A stretch of DNA of 33,128 bases from positions 1 through 33,128 of the forward strand of contig JAULBX010027883.1 in NCBI GenBank assembly GCA_032358255.1, given 5' to 3'. Positions 1 to 10,347 of the stretch are shown piece after piece. The notes beneath the pieces are model-generated. The model was not told the origin of the DNA, did no database searches, and saw only the letters and a list, made by a program, of their open reading frames with translations. The translations under genes were made by a program, and so were the position numbers. Within the stretch, counting starts at the first letter, position 1. Each line of letters begins with the position of its first letter. The stretch comes from Heterotrichella gracilis. Its lineage: Eukaryota > Sar > Xanthophyceae > Tribonematales > Xanthonemataceae.

Positions 1-170
1 CCCAAGCGATAATGAACTACCACAAGCCTCTTGCTTGAACACCATCCAAAGCGGCGCATGGTAATGGGCACTTATCGGATACCATCCGCGATTTTGCCCG
101 CTGTGCACCACCCCAGTCCCCTTGTCTGCCCCACTTCCATCCTGTTCACAGCGCCCCACCTTCCCCACAG
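1..170 (+). other. Probable intron upstream of the first visible arabinosyltransferase exon
   Basis: The stretch ends in a pyrimidine-rich acceptor (CTTCCCCACAG) directly before residue-level homology begins. No signal-anchor-like coding segment can be read here, so the 5' exon or exons are assumed to lie outside the window. Confidence 0.5.
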
Positions 171-2190
171 AACGCCGCCGAGGACCGCAGCTTCCACGTG
201 GTGGTCAGCGCCGCAGGCACCGCCGTGCACTGGCAGTCGCGCGTGCACTACTACTGGTACCTCAAGATGAAGAAGCAGTGTCAGGCCAACCCGCCCTGCC
301 ACATGGGCGGGTGGACGCGCCTGCTGCACGAGGGCAAGCCAGATGACCTCATGGACGAAATGCCCACGTTTGTGGCCAACCCGCTGCCGCCGGAGCACAA
401 TGACAAGGGGTGAGGGGGGGTTGCAGGGGATGGGCAGGGCAGGCAGGGCTGGCGGAGTTGTGATGGCACTGGGGATGGCAGATTGGGCTGCATGTGCATG
501 GAGGGTGGTGTGAATTTGCAGATGTGCTTGTAAGCATGCTGGACATCGCATGGCACCGCATCTGCACCTGGGCCAGGGCTATGCTATGGCGGGGTTAGAC
601 ACAAAAGCATGATGCATGGCCATGGCTGACATGGTGCATCGCAGCAGGTTGCCACACCAGCTTGGCATCCCCCGACCTCACCTTATCACCCCTCCCCTCA
701 CCCTATCCCGCTCCACCCTCGTCCCCTAGGTACATCGTCCTCAACCGGCCCTACGCCTTTGCCCAATGGGTGCTCAAGGCCAACTTCCCCGAGAAGTACG
801 TGCTCATGTCGGAGCCGGACCACGTGTGGCTCAAGCCCATGCCCAACCTCATGAAGGGCAGCCGCCCAGCGGCGTTCCCCTTCTTCTACATCGAGCCCTC
901 GCGCAAGGACTACATCCCAATCACGGAGCGCTTCACCGGGCCGCTCACGCGCAAGCAGGCGGAGACCATTGCGCCAATCGGTAAGGGCGGCGGTGGTAGT
1001 GATGGGGGTCCGGGATAATAAAATCACTTTGATGATTAACTTTAAATTAGGGCAGGGGCACTGGGTAGGGATGCGGTGGCTGCATCTAGTCGATAAAGTC
1101 GCTTGCAGCCAATGTCATGCAAGTATTGCTTGCAGCATTTTGTCCCATATTAGCCATGCACCCCGCGCCATGACTGCTTTTGTCAATGCTTGCTGGGCTT
1201 TCCTGCTGGCAAAAGTTGGGAGCATTCTTGAGCCAGCCTTGTCTTCACTCATGAACAGCACCATAAGCATGCACTTATCCCCCCTGCCGCCCTGCTGCAG
1301 GCAACGCGCCCACCATGATGGCCTTCAACGACCTCAAGAAGGTTGCGCCCGCCTGGATGAACCTGTCGCTGGCCATCTTCAACGACAAGGTGTCCAACAA
1401 GGAGTGGGGCTGGGTCCAGGAGATGTACGCATTCACCATCGCATGCTACAACGAGCACATCGGGGAGATTGACCTGCACCTGCAGATGATGGCGCAACCG
1501 CCGTGGGACACTAAGCTGGACCCTTACTACATCCTGCACTACACCTACGGCATGGACTATACCCTAGAAGGGGTGTTCACGCCCGGCAAGTACGGGGAGT
1601 GGCGCTTTGACAAGCGCTCCTACTCCAGCTTGCCGCCGCCGCGCAAGCTGGGGGAGCCTCCCAAGGGCATGCAGAACGAGCTGGTGAGGGCACTGTGTAG
1701 GGGGGGAGGGGAGGGGTTTTGTATGTGGCTGATGATAGGGTGTGCTGTTGGTTGCGCAGCTACTAGTTGGTGCAGTGGGTAATGCTCCTTCAAGGGAAGG
1801 TTGCATGGTCTGGCACAGCGCGTTAGGGGTACCCACTGCGTGGTAGAGCATGTGCGGTGGTACTTGGGTCTAGTTCTTTCTGCCCCATGGGCTGCACTCA
1901 CACCGCAATACACTCAATGAAAAGTGATGCTGGATGTGAGCTTCAATGACAGTACGACAGCCACCATAGGCCACTGAACGGTAAGGGTTCAATCTAAGCG
2001 AGAGTTAGCAGGCAATCCTGCATGCACCCCTTGCATCCGCCCCTTGCTGCTTCTCATCCCCTCCCCCTTGGCCCAGGTTCGCCACCTCATCCACGCCATC
2101 AACGAGGCCACTGAGGTCATCCCAGGCTGGGACGAGTATGCACGCACAGGCAAGGCCACGCAGCTGTGGGACGGCAAGACGGGGTTGTGA
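171..2190 (+). CDS. HPAT: Hydroxyproline O-arabinosyltransferase (GT95 family), 5'-partial
   Basis: Exons 171-409, 730-980, 1301-1683 and 2077-2190 join in phase (2, 1, 0) to give 328 residues ending in TGA. The product matches plant hydroxyproline O-arabinosyltransferases along its whole length. Visible hallmarks are the opening FHVVVSAAGTAVHWQSRVHY, MGGWTRLLHEGKPDDLMDE, YIVLNRPYAFAQW, the acidic SEPDHVWLKPMPN segment (probable metal/nucleotide-sugar site), FPFFYIEP, the WGWVQEMYAF segment, QPPWD and the late HYTYGMDY with GEWRFDKRSY. The family transfers the first L-arabinose from UDP-arabinofuranose onto hydroxyproline of extensins and signalling peptides in the Golgi (established knowledge). 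The first visible exon follows a good acceptor (CCCCACAG); the Golgi signal-anchor exon must lie left of the window. No frameshift or missing key block is seen in the part present. Family assignment is near certain; the exact acceptor substrate in this alga is unknown. Confidence 0.93.
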
Positions 2191-4048
2191 GGCTAGCTAG
2201 GCGGCGGGCCTTGGGGCAAGCAGGCGACAGGAGCCAGGGGGGCCTTCTTGCGCGGCATATGACGGGGCAGGTGATATGCTGGCACGCGGGGCAAGGACGC
2301 ACTTCCTTCGCTGCAGCAGCTGGCAGTGGCCAGGACGCAACATGTGGTTGGCTGGCCAGTTACAGGGTGCACCGCAGTGCCTGAAACACTGCCAGCCTAC
2401 AATGGTCCCAGGGTGTGTGGGGCAGCGTTGGGTGGAGGCCTTCACAGCATTACCAAGGGGGAGTTCTTCGTTTTGTAGTGTGTTGGTGTTGCGGTGTGTC
2501 AGGGTAGCGGTGATCAGGAAGCAGGCACTGCCAATGGCGCATGCCTGCAGGGGGTGGAAGCAAACACTTGCAGTCGGCATCCTAGGACAGCATTGCAAAA
2601 GCATGTTTGCATGCAAGTGAAAATGCACCTTGTGGTTGTTGACAACCTGTAAAGCTGGTAGTACACGGGGAAATGGTTGCAGTTGTTGTTGCAACTTTGG
2701 GCCACCAGAATATGGCAACCCGTTTTATTTAATCGTTAATCGGGACAATTTATTGAATCACTCCAATCGACATGACGATCACTTCTGGTCATTTAAATGT
2801 AAATCCTTCACAGGATCTATTTTGATCACATCTAATCAGCAAAACATACGCAGCTCCTACACTACGCGCAGCTGCACCAAAAATGCCTTCGCAATCGCAA
2901 CGTGCGAGCGGTTATATCTTTGAAACCAACCCATACATGCACGAGTATTACTAACCAGCTTCTCTGCTGCTGTTCTGTGGACCGCTGTTCAGTGGGTGCC
3001 CACGACTACGTGCCAAAACGACTACGTGATTTAAACTGATTCCGCTGTAGCAGCGGCTATTAGATTGAGCTCAGCAGCTACCCTTCGACAGGTGAGTAGT
3101 TTGCAGAGCACTGGGTGGTTCATTCGTTTCGGAAGGCGAACGAAATTGTTTCTGGGTCCATTCGTTTGAAAGCCCATGGGGTTCCCCGGTCCAACAAGCG
3201 CCCAACAACAATTCTACCGAGTGCAGTTGCGCCGCGTTGTGGTGATGTTGGACACTTCCGTTCACTACCTTGCTCGGCTTATTTCGTCTTGTCAGGTGTA
3301 TGCCGTTGGGTCGTTGGGTCGTGCCACCTGGCGTGTTTTTGTGGCAGCCATGCGGGGTGGCCTGGAAGCTCGACCTGTGACGTGGGGGTTGGCATCGTAC
3401 CTATGCACGGTTTGCGGTCACCGACCGCTTATATTGTTGTCAGGGGGCCGTTCATTTTCACGGCGACGTCCGGACGCGGGTGCCAGTCAACATGTCAGAC
3501 CCTTGGTTTGAGCCACCTTCATGCCCACTTCCAGTGAGGAGCGAGGGTGCTAAAGCTTGGGAGCTTACGCAACCTGCCCAAGCACGGACGCTTCTCTCGA
3601 TACACGGAACCACCGCCCGCTTGCGTGCGTCGCAGTTCGCATCTCTTACGAACCTGGCATGTTTTTTGCTGACGTCACAGCCTCTGATTACTTTTGTGTA
3701 TGCAACTGCAGGTGGCACTGAGTAGCACAGCATAACCCTGCTCGAGTTTTTTTTGCTGCCGACTGGCTGCCAGCTCCTTCTTTGTGCTTCTGTTCTCCAC
3801 AGCTTCAAGTGGATCCAACCAGGCTGGCACTCCACCAGCTAGGGTCCACCCAGCGCTGCTTTTCTTTGGCGCACCACCTGCAAACCCCTGGCCCAGTGCC
3901 TTGACCTCACAGCCACCTGGCAGCCACGTAAGCATCAACACCAGCACCAGCCCGCCCACGACAGCTGCCGCCTGCGTGGCACACACCGTGTGGACAGTGG
4001 TTCTGGAGGGCAGTGGGGGCAAACAACACACCTGGTGCAGGGGGAGGA
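2191..4048. other. Noncoding or unresolved interval after the arabinosyltransferase
   Basis: About 2191-2660 is probably 3' UTR. From about 2700 to 3080 the sequence is AT-richer and holds an 11-base direct repeat (ACGACTACGTG at 3002-3012 and 3018-3028). At 3121-3170 there are repeated and inverted TTCGTT/AACGAA motifs. ORFs at 3115-3537 and 3480-3725 have no recognisable domain. A good-looking acceptor (TTCTCCACAG) ends near 3800 and is followed by open frames, so an unresolved 5' exon of the next gene may lie here, but I could not find a phase-consistent join to it. Confidence 0.4.
2648..2652 (+). terminator. Candidate TGTAA poly(A) signal of the arabinosyltransferase
   Basis: TGTAA is the usual poly(A) element of chlorophyte algae. 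This one lies 458 bases after the stop at 2190, implying a long 3' UTR. It is the first good match found downstream on this strand, but a five-base motif is weak evidence alone. Confidence 0.25.
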
Positions 4049-4753
4049 ATGCACACCAGTCAGGGTGCCGTAACAGTGGCACAAGCCAGCATGGTCAGCA
4101 CCCTCAGGCCTGTGCTGTGCCACCGCTCGGTGCAGCACTGGCACGCCAGTGCCATGCTGCTGGGGATGGTGCTCCTGTCCCTGGGGTCAACGCGCGGGGA
4201 CCAGGTGCCAGGCATGGGAGGCCGCGCGACCCTTGGCGGTTCAGCAGCATCTGGGGCGCTGCGGGGCACAAGGCGCCTTGCCAGCGATGTGGCGACCAGG
4301 CCAAGTGGGGGCGACCTCAACACCAACGGCATCCCCGCTGAGACCCATCCACACCCCGCGCGCCAGCTGCTGGAAGTGAAGCACTACACCTACACTGGCT
4401 CCAGCACATGGACAGAGACCACCACCGCTGTCGCCAGAGCAGCTGACGTGGTCACCCGCCTGTCAGGCCAGGCCGCCGCGGGCGACAACCAGTCTGCACA
4501 CAGCGCCTCCAGCCTGGCAGCGGATGGCAAGAGGAGCAAGGTGTCCCCGCACAACTCGTGGCGTGGCGCGGACGACATCGTCATGCCGCTGGCTCGCCCG
4601 CATGGCGTGAGCAGCCGCAGCCAGTGGATGCAGCAGCTCAAGGCAACCGCGCGCATCAGGCGCAGGCAGCAGCAGCGGGGGGGTGCAAGTGACGCGCGGC
4701 GGGTGATGCGCGAGGGGAAAATGGAGAGGGAGGTGGAGTCGGAGGGGGTGTGA
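4049..4753 (+). CDS. Hypothetical protein with N-terminal hydrophobic segment
   Basis: Single open frame of 234 residues from the first ATG (4049); the frame is open further upstream but lacks another ATG. Codons are mostly G/C-ending, as in the sure genes nearby, which supports real coding. Residues 33-46 (ASAMLLGMVLLSLG) form a short hydrophobic stretch that could be a signal peptide or signal anchor; starting at Met15 would place it better for a signal peptide. The rest is rich in Ala, Ser, Thr, Gly and Arg with a very basic C-terminal section around MQQLKATARIRRRQQQRGG, and looks poorly ordered. No domain is recognised. The same-strand arabinosyltransferase ends 1.9 kb before it and CBF5 begins 1.45 kb after it. 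The true 5' end may involve an upstream exon. It could also be a long noncoding transcript. Confidence 0.45.
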   Translation: MHTSQGAVTVAQASMVSTLRPVLCHRSVQHWHASAMLLGMVLLSLGSTRGDQVPGMGGRATLGGSAASGALRGTRRLASDVATRPSGGDLNTNGIPAETHPHPARQLLEVKHYTYTGSSTWTETTTAVARAADVVTRLSGQAAAGDNQSAHSASSLAADGKRSKVSPHNSWRGADDIVMPLARPHGVSSRSQWMQQLKATARIRRRQQQRGGASDARRVMREGKMEREVESEGV

Positions 4754-6206
4754 TGGCATACCATGGGGAGCAGGCAACCTTCAGGGTCCCATGGAACATA
4801 CCTATTGCCGTGCTATTTTATAAAAGCAGATAGTTGCTACGCCGCTGTCGTAGTGGCTATGTGGAACCTGTTATCCTAGGCATGCGCCCAAGCGCAGACT
4901 GTGTGTTGAAGTTGAGTGCTTTTTGCTGTGAGGGAGTGCGCCGCGCCACAAATGTGGTTGCTGAACAGGGATGTTGCCCTGTGTCGTTTGTTAGTGTATA
5001 ACTTTTGGCGTGTTTCAATAGGCTGCTACGCACCTGTTTTTAGAGAGGGGGGTTGTCGCTACTTTTTATAGCCAGTAGTCTTATGTGCTGCCGCACTGTT
5101 GTGTTCTCACAATTGCAAGGCCAACCGCGCTGGCACCTGGTGCACTGCAAGGTCTTGCCAACATTTTTGCCTTGCTTTCACCTGAGGCAATATCTATCTC
5201 TGGTGTATCGTGGCCAGGTATCAGTCATTTTTCTCAGACTACTTACAGGTTTCAAAACATATATATTGTTCATGACATATTCAGCTGCATTTGGGACCCA
5301 ACGCCTGCGTCTTGTTGGAACACTGAACGCATGTTTCACCCTTGGCACGGGTGTTGCCTGGTATCAGCAGCTTCGGTAGTGCCGCACTGGTGGTATTGCC
5401 ACCCTTGTACGCATAGCAAATGCTTAGAAACACATGGAATAAACTTACATCCTATGGTTTGCCATCATTGTTATTTTCACATAGCAATGCACATCACACC
5501 ACATGTCAAGTGGGCGTGGGCAACCACCAGCACAAGTGTTCACTTTTCCCTGTTGTCGTACTATGTAGTCTAGATCCAGTTGCTGTACCGCAAACAACAG
5601 TAACCTGTGTAACAAATGCAACGCGTAGTGTTCCTGGCCAGTCACTACCAGCCGCATACTCGCAAGAACGCAACATCGTTCTGACTCAGTGTTGTATCTT
5701 TCAGCTCTTGGGCTGCATTTTTAATGAACCTTGCCAGTTGACTCAGTCTGGCTGGAAGTGCCAGGCGGTGAAAGTGGCTTGGCCTTGCTCTCGCGCAGCA
5801 AAGTCATGAAACACAATTACCACTGGGGTAGGTATGAGCCTCAGACTGAGGCTGGCTAGAAAATTCTCAGGAAAATCATTCATTAATGGAATTTATTTGC
5901 AGCCAGTTCCTCCCCGTTTTCGCCCACCAAAGCACCGAGCAGCCGGCAGCGGCAAAAGGTATATCGGGACGGCGGGCCATGCTCTAGCTTTCATACCCAC
6001 AACACGGTGCCATACATCGTTGCTACCTACTTTCCGTATACCTCCCCACCTAGCCCCTGTACATGCAGAAGCGAAAACCTTTGCTAGCGTCGCTTTTATA
6101 CGCCCTGCCATCTCCTGGCAACCCACCAACTTCTTTAGCGCTGTCTTGTCGCTGTTTATTGCTAGACACCCACTGCTGATCGAGCCGTCGACTCCAGCCC
6201 GCCGCT
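4754..6206. other. Intergenic region before CBF5
   Basis: About 1.45 kb with lower GC than the exons. Overlapping ORFs at 5053-5379, 5085-5573 and 5420-5809 show no domain, lack G/C-ending codon preference and are probably chance. The last 120 bases probably carry the CBF5 promoter and leader. Confidence 0.5.
6090..6099 (+). promoter_or_regulatory. TATA-like element of CBF5
   Basis: CTTTTATACG lies about 110 bases before the CBF5 ATG, a spacing that would give an 80-base leader. It is the only TATA-like match seen near the start. This is inferred from sequence only. Confidence 0.3.
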
Positions 6207-9003
6207 ATGGGCGAGGGCGGTGATAAGAAGAAGAAGGGGGCGTGTGTGGGGGAGCAGCAGGCCAGCACCGACTTCCTCATCCAGCCAACCAAGGCCGTCA
6301 CCCCTCTCGACACCTCCAAGTGGCCCCTCTTGCTCAAGAACTACGACAAACTCAACGTCAGGACAGGCCACTACACCCCCATCCCAGCTGGCTACACCCC
6401 CTTGAAACGCCCCCTCCAGGAGTACGTGCGCTATGGCGTCATCAACCTAGACAAGCCGTCCAACCCGTCCTCACACGAGGTGGTGGCATGGATCAAGCGC
6501 ATCCTGCGCGTGGACAAGACAGGGCACAGCGGGACCCTCGATCCCAAGGTCACTGGAGGCCTCATCGTGTGCATTGACAGAGCTACCCGGTTGGTCAAGT
6601 CGCAGCAGGGCGCTGGCAAGGAGTATGTGTGCATCGCTCGCTTCCACTCAGCGGTGGAGGGCGGCACGGCAAAGGTGGCCAGGGCGCTGGAGACGCTCCG
6701 TGGGGCGCTGTTCCAGCGGCCGCCGCTCATCTCTGCCGTCAAGCGCCAGCTACGCATCAGGAACGTGTACGAGAGCAAGCTGTTCGAGTACGACGAGGAG
6801 CGCCACCTGGCCGTGTTCTGGGTGTCGTGCGAGGCCGGCACCTACGTGCGGACGCTGTGCGTACACCTGGGGCTGCTGCTGGGGGTGGGAGGCCATATGC
6901 AGGTGAGCCTACGGGAGTGAAGCAGGGAAAGGGTGCGGGTGGGCTGGCGCCTGGGCTGGCCATATGCATGCATGTGTAGGGTTGGGTAGGGGGTGCCCCA
7001 TGGCAAGGCGCAGACGCAACTTGCTTCCAGCCTAAGCACCTGCAATACCCATACACAGAATGGTGATTACCAGACATGGTTCCGTTGTTCTGCACTTGGT
7101 CACCACGCCGCACGCACGCCCACAGATTCTCTCTCTGGCTAGGCTGCATGGCAACCCATGCCACAGGCTATGCACATGCTACCACCCACACATCCCTCCT
7201 CAACCCCCCGCTACGCTCCCTCCAGGAGCTGCGCCGCGTGCGCTCCGGCATCATGGGCGAGCAGGACAACATGGTGACCATGCACGACCTGCTGGACGCG
7301 CAGTGGGCATACGACAACTACAAGGACGAGGCCTACCTGCGCCGCGCCATCATGCCGCTTGAGCGTGTGCTGACCAACTACAAGCGCCTGGTGGTCAAGG
7401 ACAGCGCGGTGAACGCCATCTGCTACGGCGCCAAGCTCATGATCCCCGGGCTCATGCGCTTTGAGAACGGGGTGGAGGTGGATGACGAGGTGTGTGTTGT
7501 GGGAAAACCGTAGGAGGGTTGGCTGGTTGCTGCGTGTGATCTCAAGGGAGGTGGCATTGGCGCATCCAGACTATAGTTTCTACTTTGGTAGGGCTTTTGG
7601 TGGCCGCGTCGGTTGTTTTTGCAACCCAGGATGATTTAGAAGCTGACTTGCACTCCGCTTTGAAGCCCCTTGTGCTCTGGGCAAGCGCACTGTACCCTCC
7701 AAACCCAAACCCATTTGCGGCACTGACGCCATCGTCTGTGCCGCCAGAAGGCTGCCACTCTTTTTGTTAGCGGTGCACCCCCATGCCCTGTCCCTGGTCT
7801 CACCTGGCATCCCCCTACGCAGGTTGTGCTCATGACCACCAAGGGCGAGGCTGTGGCGCTGGGCATTGCGCAGATGGCCACCAGCGTGATGGCCACCTGC
7901 GACCACGGCTGCGTGGCCAAGATCAAGCGCGTGATCATGGAGAGGGACACGTACCCACGCAGGTAGGCAGGGGGTGCGGGCATGCGTGAGCCGGAAGTTG
8001 GAGGAAAAGCGCGCCCATGGCTTAGTGTCCGGGAAAAGGGTGGCGGGTATGTTATACTCTGGCGCAGGGTCACGTTGGATGGCGGGGCCCACCTGGCAAA
8101 GGCCACTTGGGGTGCCTGGCGCCGGCATGACTGTGCCTCATGCCCCATCACTCCACCACCAACACAGCAATCCCAGCTACCCGTATCCCCCACCACCCCC
8201 TTCATCCCATCACCCCACTGGAACCCTTCCCTGCCGTGCACCTCGCCTCCCTAACCCTCTCCCCCCTTCCGCTTAGGTGGGGCTTGGGCCCCATGGCTCA
8301 GAAGAAGAAGCAGCTGATCGCCGAGGGCAAGCTGGACAAGCACGGGCGCCCCACCGAGGCCACACCCAAGGAGTACCTGCGGTCGCTCACCACAGACGGG
8401 GTGGCGGTGCCCATGGCCACTGACAGCGCGCCTGCAGGGGAGGCGCAGGCGGTGGAGAACGGGGAGGAGAAGAGCCCCAAGAAGAAGGACAAGAAGGTGG
8501 GCAGGGGAGGGGAGCGGGGGCGGGTAGCGCATGATTGAGGCTGTGGTAAATGCATGAAAAGGCGTTCGTTGGGTTGTGATAAACAGGACTTCCATTGCAT
8601 TAAATGCGGTGAGGTGCACACAGCAAGCGGGTAGGCAGCGTGTTGCTGCCGATCCTACAAGGGTCTGACACACCCAGGGAGGATTGGCGGTGGGGTGTTG
8701 GTTGTTTGATGTCTTTGAGGGTGCGTGCACACCCCGCCAGCACGCCATCTGCTATTGTGCTGAGGGCTGATGTGCTGTTGCCTGTTGCAGAAGAAGGAAA
8801 AGAAGCGGGAGCGGTCTGCAACCCCCGAGGACGGGGATGCAGCTGCTGAGGTGCCCAAGTCTGAGAAGAAGAAGAAGAAGAAGGACAAGGAAGGGGGGGA
8901 GACGCCCAAGAGCGAGAAGAAGAAGAAGGCAAAGGAGGGGGATGTCGATGGGGAGAAGAGTGAGAAGAAGAAGAAGAAGGAAAAGAAGGCGGAGGCCGAG
9001 TAA
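6207..9003 (+). CDS. CBF5: H/ACA ribonucleoprotein pseudouridine synthase (dyskerin/CBF5/NAP57)
   Basis: Exons 6207-6902, 7226-7489, 7823-7962, 8277-8496 and 8791-9003 join in phase to give 510 residues, the usual length of plant and fungal CBF5. Order: DKCLD-type N-terminal region (residues 25-75), TruB-type catalytic domain with [12 protein letters not shown], in which Asp112 is the catalytic nucleophile, then ELRRVRSG and MHDLLDAQW, a PUA RNA-binding domain (about 285-365, with [13 protein letters not shown] and [18 protein letters not shown]), and a lysine-rich tail (about 385-510) of repeated SEKKKKK blocks. The enzyme isomerises uridine to pseudouridine in rRNA and snRNA, guided by H/ACA RNAs with NOP10, NHP2 and GAR1, in nucleoli and Cajal bodies (established). 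The KKE/D tail is the usual nucleolar-localisation region. The ATG at 6207 gives an N-terminus of family-like length. Assignment is essentially certain. Confidence 0.97.
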
Positions 9004-10347
9004 GGAAGCGCGGTCAGGAATGAACAGGCGTGGAGCAAGGGGGGCATGGGCGATGCAGCACAGGGGAGGTGGGGGGGTGGGGGGGTATCAGCTTTTGGGG
9101 ACAGTTTTGCAGCCCTGGGATGGTGGTGGGTTAGCGCTATTGCCCAGCTCCAGATGCGGCACAAGTTGACGAGCTGGTATACCAGCTGGCATGTGTACCG
9201 TGGCCCGCAGTTCGACATCAGCGTTCGAGAGTGGAAACCTTGACCCCCTGAAATCGCTGTACTGTCACGGCGTAGGGTACAGGGTCAATACTCACTGGTG
9301 TTCCACCGTTCGATTGACAGTTTTAGTGAGCAAGGGTCATGGCCATGCCTGTCTCCCACCTGCGCCCGTGATTGTTGCATTTTGCAAGGTGCTTGGTGAA
9401 CCATGCCTTTTGTTGGCCCGAGCCTGGGGTTTAAGGCAGACATGACAATAAATTTTGGAGTGCTGGTAGGTTTGGACCTGCTGACATTGACACTGAGGGT
9501 TTAGTCTGAATTGTTTAGAACCTGATGCTTAATGTCATGTCTCATTGAGCAGCGGGTGAACATTGCCATGTGGTACCTTATGAAGTGTAACGAAGTGCTG
9601 ACTGTTCCTGTGTGCAACGTTCTGTCGCGCACTCACTGTCTACGTTGTATGAAGTAGAATTCACCAGGCGATGGTGCAGGCAGCTGAGTCAAGACCTGTT
9701 GGTTAATGACGCAGAGGCCCCCACCGTGGCTTCAACCGCCTGATGCCCTAGGGAACGTGCAGTGCTAGCAGGCGAATTAGCACTACATGCTTTATATTTC
9801 TTCCCGCTGTCAGTCCACAAGGGCCCCAGGTTATTGACACAGCAGGCGTTGACTCCATTCGGTGCCTCAAACACTGTTGGCAACAGCTTTGGCCTTTGAA
9901 CGTGACTTGTTGACAGCAGTGGACAGTGCGGATACTCGTGATGTCCCCTTTGTTCCTTCTTTTGTCACTCTTCTGAAGAGTCTTACACTGTCCACTTGTT
10001 TTCTGTGTATATGCGCCTGGTATTGAGTGACATGGTCTCTGTCTTGCATGGGGAAAAAAAAAATGCTAGCAAACCCAGTGTGTCACCACTTGCCTGAAGT
10101 GTTGCATGCGGGACGGTTTTTGCATGCATGCATGTGGATAGTCAAAGGGCACTAATTCCACGACTTGTACATTACCGCACGAATCAGGCACGAACTGTAG
10201 ATCCTTTGGTCATTATCTGTTTTTGAGGTCTGCTGCTTCAGTATCTGACACAAACACGTCGTCCATACCAGCCCATGGCATCGAGCGACAATTTCGAGGT
10301 GATGCCACAGATTGGTAGGACGATGGCAGCGATCACTCACTGAATAT
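9004..10347. other. Intergenic region between CBF5 and the reductase
   Basis: CBF5 3' UTR followed by the reductase upstream region. It holds a G-rich tract at about 9060-9090 that could form a G-quadruplex, a TGTAA at 9586-9590 (583 bases after the CBF5 stop), an A10 run near 10052-10061 and a GCATGCATGCATG run near 10122. No credible ORF, tRNA or repeat element was recognised. Confidence 0.5.

Noticed and set aside
3115..3537. 140-residue plus-strand ORF
   Set aside because: No recognisable domain, composition unlike the sure genes, and an overlapping alternative frame of similar length.
3490..3900. Possible spliced plus-strand micro-gene starting MSDPWFEPPSCPLP and joining an exon after the acceptor near 3800
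   Set aside because: The donor and acceptor are good and the frame stays open a short way, but the product has no domain and no link to the ORF at 4049.
3675..4082. Minus-strand ORF with a hydrophobic segment (AAAVVGGLVLVLMLTWLPGG) and acceptable codon use
   Set aside because: It lies antisense to the start region of the ORF at 4049-4753, lacks a convincing 5' exon or start, and matches no family I know. It might be real, but support is too thin to call.
4954..5809. ORFs between the orphan ORF and CBF5
   Set aside because: Three overlapping frames compete, codon use is not G/C-ending, and none has a domain or splice support.
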